This document shows positions 34,227 through 38,945 of a DNA stretch of 38,945 bases, one piece after another. This DNA comes from Actinomycetota bacterium (lineage in GTDB: Bacteria; Actinomycetota; Actinomycetes; Actinomycetales; Dermatophilaceae). The notes beneath the pieces are model-generated. The model was not told the origin of the DNA. It saw only the letters and a program-made list of their open reading frames with translations, and did not search any database. Where the stretch lies: contig JAIUOP010000024.1 in the NCBI GenBank assembly GCA_020161815.1, positions 1 through 38,945 on the forward strand, written 5' to 3'. Every line of letters begins with the position of its first letter. Positions within the stretch are counted from its first letter, which is position 1. The position numbers and the translations under genes are program-made.

Positions 34227-35375
34227 TCACGTTCCCTGGCGGGCGATGGCGCGGGCGATCCGGCGCGCGTCGATCGCGAGCTCACGGAACATGCCGCTGA
34301 TCGGGTTGGTGAAGCCGGTGAACCACAACCCTGGCGCCGCCGGATGGGTGCGGGCACCGTGCACGCTCGGCCGCCCGTCCTCGGCGAGCACCCCGAGATG
34401 GCCGAGCAGCGGCTCCAGGCCGCGCTCGTATCCCGTGGCGACGACGACCACCTCGGGCCGGATGCGGGTGCCATCCCCGAGAGTCACGTCCGCGCCCTCC
34501 ATCCCGGTGACCGCCGCGACGACCTCGACGTGACCGGAACGGATGGCGTCGACGATGCCGACGTCCTGGATCGGGATGCGCCCGCGGAGGGCCTGCGCAT
34601 ACAGACCGGTGTCGGGACGGGCCAGTCCCTGCTCCGACAGGTCGGGGGTCTCGACCTTCTCCAGCACCGCGGCGACCCGGTCCACGAGGGCCGGCGGCAG
34701 GTGCCGGATGAGGATGCCCGTGCCCTGCGCAGGCCAGCCGAGCGTCGAGCGCCGCAGGATGTGCGGGGTGGTCCGGATCGCCAGGCGCACCCGTGCCGCG
34801 CCCTGCTCGACCAGGTCCACGGCGATCTCAGCCCCGGTGTTCCCGGCGCCGACGACGAGGACATCGCGACCGGCATACACCGCCCCGGTGCGATAGGCAC
34901 TGGCATGGACGACCTCACCGGTGAAGTCGGGCAGCCCGGGCCAGTCCGGAGCGACCGGGGTGTTGTTGTAGCCCGTGGCCAGCACGACGTGCGCGGCGGA
35001 GAGCACCGTGCCGTCCGCGAGGTGCACCCGCCACCGTGAGCCCTCGCGGTCCAACCGGTCCACGCCGACGCCGAGGCGAAGATCGAGGCGGTGGTGCGCG
35101 GCATACATCTCGAGGTAGCGGACGACATCGTCCCGGGCGACCCACCGACCGAACCGGCGCGGGATCGGCAGGCCCGGAAGGCCGGACAGCTCCCGTGGGG
35201 TGTGCAGGCGCAGGCGGTCGTAGTGGCCGCGCCAAGTGTGGCCGACGTGGGGTGCTCGATCGACGACGAGGGCGCGAACACCGTTCTGCTGCAGGCATGC
35301 TGCGACGGCCAAGCCACCCGGGCCGGCTCCGATGACGATGACGTCCGGGTCACCCGGGGAGGACTCGTGCACCAT
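34227..35375 (-). CDS. Flavin-dependent monooxygenase (FMO/CzcO-like)
   Basis: 382 residues with an FAD motif (DVIVIGAGPGGLAVAACL), an NADPH motif (VLVVGAGNTGAEIAVDL), the FMO fingerprint FxGxxxHxxxY as FTGEVVHASAY, and the two ATGY closures. It probably oxygenates a small soft nucleophile or ketone; substrate unknown. ATG 35375 has TAACCT 7 nt upstream and no ribosome site, the leaderless pattern. Convergent with the preceding reductase (12 bp apart) and divergent from the PNPOx-like gene. Confidence 0.86.
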   Translation of the reverse strand: MVHESSPGDPDVIVIGAGPGGLAVAACLQQNGVRALVVDRAPHVGHTWRGHYDRLRLHTPRELSGLPGLPIPRRFGRWVARDDVVRYLEMYAAHHRLDLRLGVGVDRLDREGSRWRVHLADGTVLSAAHVVLATGYNNTPVAPDWPGLPDFTGEVVHASAYRTGAVYAGRDVLVVGAGNTGAEIAVDLVEQGAARVRLAIRTTPHILRRSTLGWPAQGTGILIRHLPPALVDRVAAVLEKVETPDLSEQGLARPDTGLYAQALRGRIPIQDVGIVDAIRSGHVEVVAAVTGMEGADVTLGDGTRIRPEVVVVATGYERGLEPLLGHLGVLAEDGRPSVHGARTHPAAPGLWFTGFTNPISGMFRELAIDARRIARAIARQGT

Positions 35376-35465
35376 GAGGTGGAGGTTACCGATGAGTTGC
35401 CGGGTCCGTGCGCGCAAAGGAGGGCCGGTGACTAGGCTTGGACACACGCCCGAGCAGGAGGACCC

Positions 35466-35906
35466 ATGACTGAGCACAACCCGATCACGTCCCTGACGGA
35501 CAGCGAGTGCTGGGAGATGCTCCACGCACAGGAGTTCGGTCGCCTGGCCTTCCACCTGCTCGACGAGGTCCACATCGTCCCGCTCAACTACGCCGTCGAC
35601 CAGGACCGGCGGATCATCTTCCGCACGGCCGAGGGGTCGAAGCTGCTCGGCCTGACGATCAACGACGACGTCGCCTTCGAGATCGACGAGTTCAGCGAGG
35701 ACCTGGCGACGAGCGTGGTGCTGCGCGGGCGCGCGCGTCATCTCGAGGGCCGCGACGCCGACGCGACCGACCAGCTGCCGCTGCGCCCCTGGGTCAACAC
35801 GGCGAAGTACAACGTCGTCGCGATCGAGGTCAACGAGATCAACGGACGTCGCTTCGAGCTCACCCGCCCGTGGCTGCACATGCGGCCGCACGACGTCGAC
35901 GAGTGA
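35466..35906 (+). CDS. Pyridoxamine 5'-phosphate oxidase-like flavin/F420-binding protein
   Basis: 146 residues with the split-barrel pattern: ECWEMLHAQEFGRLAFHLLDEVHIVPLNYAVD, then RIIFRTAEGSKLLGL and the conserved VAFEIDEFSE strand. Such proteins bind FMN or F420; real PNPOx activity in vitamin B6 synthesis is unlikely at this size. AGGAGG precedes ATG 35466, and a TAGGCT box (35433-35438) gives a short leader. Confidence 0.83.
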   Translation: MTEHNPITSLTDSECWEMLHAQEFGRLAFHLLDEVHIVPLNYAVDQDRRIIFRTAEGSKLLGLTINDDVAFEIDEFSEDLATSVVLRGRARHLEGRDADATDQLPLRPWVNTAKYNVVAIEVNEINGRRFELTRPWLHMRPHDVDE

Positions 35907-35919
35907 CTCGGGCGGACCG

Positions 35920-36432
35920 ATGATGGGGGTGACGATCCGGCCCTTCGAGGACGGCGACCTGTCGGCCTTCGCGCCGATCTTCCGCGGCATCGTCGAGGAG
36001 GGCGAGACCTACGCCTACCCCGAGGGCCTGAGCGACGAGGAGATCAGGGGCCTGTGGGTCGATCCGACTCCCGAGATGACCCCCGGGATCACGGTGGTCG
36101 CGATCGACGACGAGACCGGCGAGCTGCTGGGGTCGGCCAAGTCCGGACCCAACCGGCCGGGGCGGGGCGCACACGTGGGCACGGCATCGTTCATGGTCGC
36201 GCCGTCGGCGCAGGGACGAGGCGTGGGTCGTCGGCTCGGTGAGTGGGTGCTCGACTGGGCGGGCGCACAGGGGTTCGCGGCGATGCAGTTCAACGCGGTC
36301 GTCGAGACCAATGAGTATGCCGTGCGCCTGTGGAAGTCCTTGGGTTTCGGCGTCATCGGGGTCGTGCCCGAGGCATTCGAGTCACGCGAGCACGGCCGGG
36401 TGGGCCTGCTCGTCATGCACCGCTGGCTCTGA
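35920..36432 (+). CDS. GNAT-family N-acetyltransferase
   Basis: 170 residues with an acetyl-CoA loop VAPSAQGRGVGRRLGEWVLDWA (about 92-113) and the C-terminal NEYAVRLWKSLGFGVIGVVPEAF typical of GNAT enzymes acting on small molecules. Substrate unknown. It starts 13 bp after the PNPOx-like stop (ATG 35920 or 35923), probably in one operon. Its last 20 bp overlap the 3' end of the convergent dehydrogenase gene. Confidence 0.9.
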   Translation: MMGVTIRPFEDGDLSAFAPIFRGIVEEGETYAYPEGLSDEEIRGLWVDPTPEMTPGITVVAIDDETGELLGSAKSGPNRPGRGAHVGTASFMVAPSAQGRGVGRRLGEWVLDWAGAQGFAAMQFNAVVETNEYAVRLWKSLGFGVIGVVPEAFESREHGRVGLLVMHRWL

Positions 36433-37381
36433 CCTCGGTCAGGGGCGGTCGACCGGCGAGCACAGCCGCCGCGTTCTCTGCAGCGAGTCGTGCCATCGCC
36501 ATCCGGGTCTCGACCGTGGCCGAGCCCATGTGCGGGTAGAGCGCGACGTTCTCCAGCTCGAGCAGACCCGGGTGGACCGTGGGCTCGTGCTCGTAGACGT
36601 CCAGCCCGGCCCCGGCGACCTGGCCGGCCCGGAGCGCCTCGACCAGGGCCGCCTCGTCCACCACGGCACCCCGGGCGGTGTTGACGAGGAAGGCCGTGGG
36701 CTTCATCGCGGCGAGCTGCGCAGCACCGATGAGGTGGTGGGTCTGCGAGGTGTACGGCACGTGGAGCGAGATGACGTCGGAGGTGGCCAGCAGCTCGTCG
36801 AGCTCGACGCGCTCCGCGCCCAGCTCCTCAGCCGCGGCGGGACGCATGGGTGAGCGGCCGGCATACGCGATCTCCATGCCCAGGGCCCGAAGGCGGCGAG
36901 CAGTGGCGATGCCGATCGATCCCGGGCCGACGATGCCCGCGCGCTTGCCCGCGAGGCCGACGCCCAGCATCCCGAACAGCCCGAAGGCCCAGGGCCGTTG
37001 GTCCCGGATGATCCGTTGGCCCTCCCCGAAGCGACGGGTCACCTCCAGGACGAGCGCGAGCGCGGTGTCCGCCGTGGCGTCGGTGAGGACGTCGGGAGTG
37101 TTGGTCGCGATCACGCCGCGCGCGGAGCACGCTGCGAGGTCGATGTTGTTGAACCCGACACCGACGTTGGCGACGATCTTGAGCTGCGTGCCGGCGGCGT
37201 CGAGGAGGTCGGCGTCCACGTTGTGGCTCACGAGCGTGAGCAGGGCCTCGGCGCCATGGACGAAGGCGAAGCGCTGCTCGGCTGTCTGCGCTTGACCCTC
37301 TGGCCAGACCTCGACCTCATGCCCCTGGAGCGAGGTCAGGGCGTCAGCGGGAATCCAGCCAGTGACGACGACACGAGCCAT
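36413..37381 (-). CDS. D-2-hydroxyacid dehydrogenase (glyoxylate/hydroxypyruvate reductase-like)
   Basis: 322 residues. The NAD(P) motif is GIVGPGSIGIATARRL; catalytic Arg is in VNTARGAVVDE, Glu in EHEPTVHPGLL and His in LYPHMGSATVETR. ANVGVGFNNIDLAA is the substrate-loop signature of glyoxylate reductases. Likely reduces glyoxylate or hydroxypyruvate. ATG 37381 has a weak ribosome site; GAGACT 7 nt upstream may indicate a leaderless transcript. Confidence 0.9.
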   Translation of the reverse strand: MARVVVTGWIPADALTSLQGHEVEVWPEGQAQTAEQRFAFVHGAEALLTLVSHNVDADLLDAAGTQLKIVANVGVGFNNIDLAACSARGVIATNTPDVLTDATADTALALVLEVTRRFGEGQRIIRDQRPWAFGLFGMLGVGLAGKRAGIVGPGSIGIATARRLRALGMEIAYAGRSPMRPAAAEELGAERVELDELLATSDVISLHVPYTSQTHHLIGAAQLAAMKPTAFLVNTARGAVVDEAALVEALRAGQVAGAGLDVYEHEPTVHPGLLELENVALYPHMGSATVETRMAMARLAAENAAAVLAGRPPLTEVRASGA

Positions 37382-37409
37382 GCCCGCCAGTCTCGTGCAC
37401 GAACTCGGG

Positions 37410-38060
37410 TCAGTGCGACGACCGTCGGGTGGACGGATTCCGCGGGTAGAACGGAGAGGGGGCGTCGACGAGCGCCACCTCATCAGCACTCAGCGTCAGT
37501 CCCGCCCTGGAGAACTGGTGGTGGAACATCGTGCTGTGGTCACAGTGCCAGTCGGTCAGCGCGTCTCTCATAGTCCGAGCTTGGCCGCGTCTGAGCTCGC
37601 GCTCGTGGCGGTGCACGATGTCGCCGAGTTTGCCGCAGTGTGCGCGGAACCATTGCTCTTCCGCCTGCGCCCGTTCCAACACGGAAGCGAACGACGGCGC
37701 CGACACGCTCTCCTCGGCCTGCAGGGTCGCCAGAGTCCATTGGATCGCAGCGACCGCGCAGTCGTAGCCGTACCGGTGAGGATGACGCTCTCCGATGGGG
37801 CCGACTGCGTCGCCTGACGCCGCCGCGAACGTGAGCAGGATCCGACGTCCGACTCTGCGGACAGCGGTGCGCACTCCTGCCCAGTCGTCGGTCTCGACGT
37901 GCAGCCGGAGTTCATCCAGTCCGCGCGCCTCTGCGAGGTCCGAGAGGTCATTCTCGACCCAAGCGAAGGTCCACTCCAGCGCCAGGCTCAGTCGTTCTTG
38001 GTCGTCCCGCGGCATGAGGCCGATCGTGGACGTCAGGTCGAAGTGCCGGCCTTCAGCCAT
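37410..38060 (-). CDS. Conserved-looking protein of unknown function
   Basis: 216 residues, no signal peptide or membrane segment, rich in Trp, His and Arg (DDWAGVRTAVRRVGRR, AQAEEQWFRAHCGKLGDIVHRHERELRRG, DWHCDHSTMFHHQF). Not recognised. Its ATG overlaps the stop of the upstream SDR gene as TGATG, so translation is probably coupled. Base composition appears a little lower in G+C than its neighbours. Confidence 0.65.
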   Translation of the reverse strand: MAEGRHFDLTSTIGLMPRDDQERLSLALEWTFAWVENDLSDLAEARGLDELRLHVETDDWAGVRTAVRRVGRRILLTFAAASGDAVGPIGERHPHRYGYDCAVAAIQWTLATLQAEESVSAPSFASVLERAQAEEQWFRAHCGKLGDIVHRHERELRRGQARTMRDALTDWHCDHSTMFHHQFSRAGLTLSADEVALVDAPSPFYPRNPSTRRSSH

Positions 38061-38815
38061 CAGGTGAGCCTGCGGACGACACTGAGCGGGAGGTGACGCA
38101 TGGCCGTGCCCATCGGCAGCCACGGCCACGCCGGGACGCGCGCGTTCTCGGCGCGCTTCTCGATGGCCTCGACGATCGCCTTGACGCCGGTCGCGGTGTC
38201 GACCATGAAGGGCAGCTTGGCCTTGTCGACCTTGTCGTTCATCTCCGAGGCGATGTAGCCCGGGTAGATCGTCGACACGTCGATGTCGAGGTCGCGCGCA
38301 CCGAGCATCTCGTGCCGGATGCCCTCGGCGAGGTGCGCGACGAAGGCCTTGGTCGCGGCATACGTCGTCCCCGTCTTGGGCAGCCCACGCATCGCCGACA
38401 TCGAAGAGATCATGACGAGGTGGCCGCGCTTCTGGGCCCGGAAGATCGCCATGGCGGCCTCGGTCTGCGCGAGGGCGCCCAGGACATTGGTGTATGCCGT
38501 GGCGCGGTTCGCGTCGGCCCGTCCCGTCCCGATCGGGGCGCCCTTGCCGAGGCCGGCGTTGACGACGACCCGGTCGAGGTGGCCGAAGTCGGCCGCGGCC
38601 TGGGCGAAGACCCGGTCGACCGCCTCGTGGTCATCCACGTCGAGGGCATAGGTCTCGACGCGCCGCTCCGGGTGAGCGGCGGCGATCTCGGCCTTGAGCT
38701 CGTCGAGCCGCTCGGTGCGGCGGGCGCACAGGGCCAGGTCCTCGCCCTTGGCGGCGAGTTGGCGGGCCATCTCGGCGCCGAGGCCGGAGCTGGCACCGGT
38801 GATGAGGGTGATCAT
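38060..38815 (-). CDS. Short-chain dehydrogenase/reductase
   Basis: 251 residues of the classical SDR fold: LITGASSGLGAEMARQL for cofactor, LDVDD, VVNAGLG, catalytic Ser in MISSMSAM and YAATK, then YPGYIASEMN. The C-terminus (PAWPWLPMGTAMRHLP) resembles SDRs near lipid metabolism genes. ATG 38815 has GAGGA about 8 nt upstream. It overlaps the following unknown gene by one base. Confidence 0.9.
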   Translation of the reverse strand: MITLITGASSGLGAEMARQLAAKGEDLALCARRTERLDELKAEIAAAHPERRVETYALDVDDHEAVDRVFAQAAADFGHLDRVVVNAGLGKGAPIGTGRADANRATAYTNVLGALAQTEAAMAIFRAQKRGHLVMISSMSAMRGLPKTGTTYAATKAFVAHLAEGIRHEMLGARDLDIDVSTIYPGYIASEMNDKVDKAKLPFMVDTATGVKAIVEAIEKRAENARVPAWPWLPMGTAMRHLPLSVVRRLT

Positions 38816-38862
38816 GTCGGCGTCCTCAGGGGGTGAACGCAACACGACCTTGGAGGCGTGTT

Positions 38863-38945
38863 GTGACACTGAAATTGGCTCGTCGTTTTGAGGACGCGTT
38901 CTGGAAGGAGTACCGGCTACACGGCAGTGCCGATCGGGCGGCTGC
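38863..38945 (+). CDS. 5' end of an unidentified gene running off the window
   Basis: GTG 38863 has GGAGG 6 nt upstream, and 27 codons follow with no stop (…LARRFEDAFWKEYRLHGSADRAA). The last part resembles the start of a helix-turn-helix, as in many transposases or regulators, but too little is visible to name a family. Confidence 0.5.
   Translation, partial: MTLKLARRFEDAFWKEYRLHGSADRAA

Larger units (their letters stand above)
156..38499. repeat. Dispersed word ACGGCATAC/GTATGCCGT (core CGGCATA/TATGCCG)
   Basis: By eye I find 35 core copies. CGGCATA starts at 156, 730, 2747, 6406, 9685, 10698, 14701, 16334, 18068, 20225, 23341, 23548, 27406, 34871, 35099, 36859 and 38356. TATGCCG starts at 1140, 4286, 6934, 7683, 9147, 10709, 11085, 13099, 15145, 16351, 18565, 20860, 21893, 23353, 25645, 25907, 36316 and 38493. 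Twenty carry the full 9-mer. They occur in coding and spacer DNA and in both orientations. The role is unknown. Confidence 0.85.

Noticed and set aside
36413..36432. 20-bp overlap of convergent GNAT and dehydrogenase genes as an antisense device
   Set aside because: Short convergent overlaps are ordinary in compact genomes and nothing further supports regulation.

Overview
The window looks like chromosome from a high-G+C actinobacterium. Supporting signs are near-exclusive G/C third codon positions, a bacterial proteasome activator (Bpa/PafE), a CX5R arsenate reductase of the thiol/mycothiol-linked kind, a DUF4235 protein, and many leaderless genes with a TAnnnT box 6-7 nt before the start codon. 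I would guess Micrococcales (Intrasporangiaceae-like), but that is inference. No rRNA, tRNA, CRISPR array or intact prophage was seen.

Layout. (1) 231-3629: a divergent arsenic cassette. arsM-acr3-arsC run leftward and arsR-rhodanese run rightward from a large imperfect palindrome that carries two operator copies. (2) 3658-7667: an HPF-like gene flanked by two related palindromes, a secreted double-PepSY-like protein, a SixA-like phosphatase, an MFS exporter and a SanA/YdcF gene broken by a one-base frameshift. (3) 7723-10817: a TPP riboswitch followed by ykoE and a single gene fusing two ECF ATPases to the EcfT subunit (HMP/thiamine-precursor uptake). (4) 10932-12356: DUF4235 protein and a secreted NodB-type polysaccharide deacetylase. 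(5) 12417-21063: a histidine-utilisation regulon. The operons [M20 amidohydrolase-hutF-hutI] and [hutH-hutU] each have a matching 16-bp operator about 55 bp before the first start codon. An IclR-type regulator (HutR-like) lies beside the second operator. No hutG is present in the window, and the M20 enzyme is well placed to supply that step. The regulator is translationally coupled to a MobA-like gene and a quinone oxidoreductase. (6) 22754-28871: bpa, an FAD dehydrogenase, a HAD phosphatase, a DUF998-metallophosphoesterase fusion and a sucrase/ferredoxin-like protein. (7) About 28900-32600: an island of lower G+C. It holds a truncated zinc-ribbon gene, a 5'-deleted IS256-family element, a truncated IS110-family element, a secreted orphan protein and a membrane protein fused to the stub of an acyl-CoA synthetase. 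(8) 32949-38945: housekeeping and metabolic genes (saccharopine-dehydrogenase-like, flavin monooxygenase, PNPOx-like, GNAT, 2-hydroxyacid dehydrogenase, an unknown, SDR) and the start of another gene at the right edge.

The strongest unexplained signal is a short dispersed word, ACGGCATAC/GTATGCCGT. I counted 20 exact copies by eye, and 35 copies of the core CGGCATA/TATGCCG, in genes and spacers on both strands. It forces rare codons (ATA, TAT) into genes. Three times it occurs as an inverted pair that can form a hairpin. None lies between 27412 and 34871, a stretch that contains the IS island.
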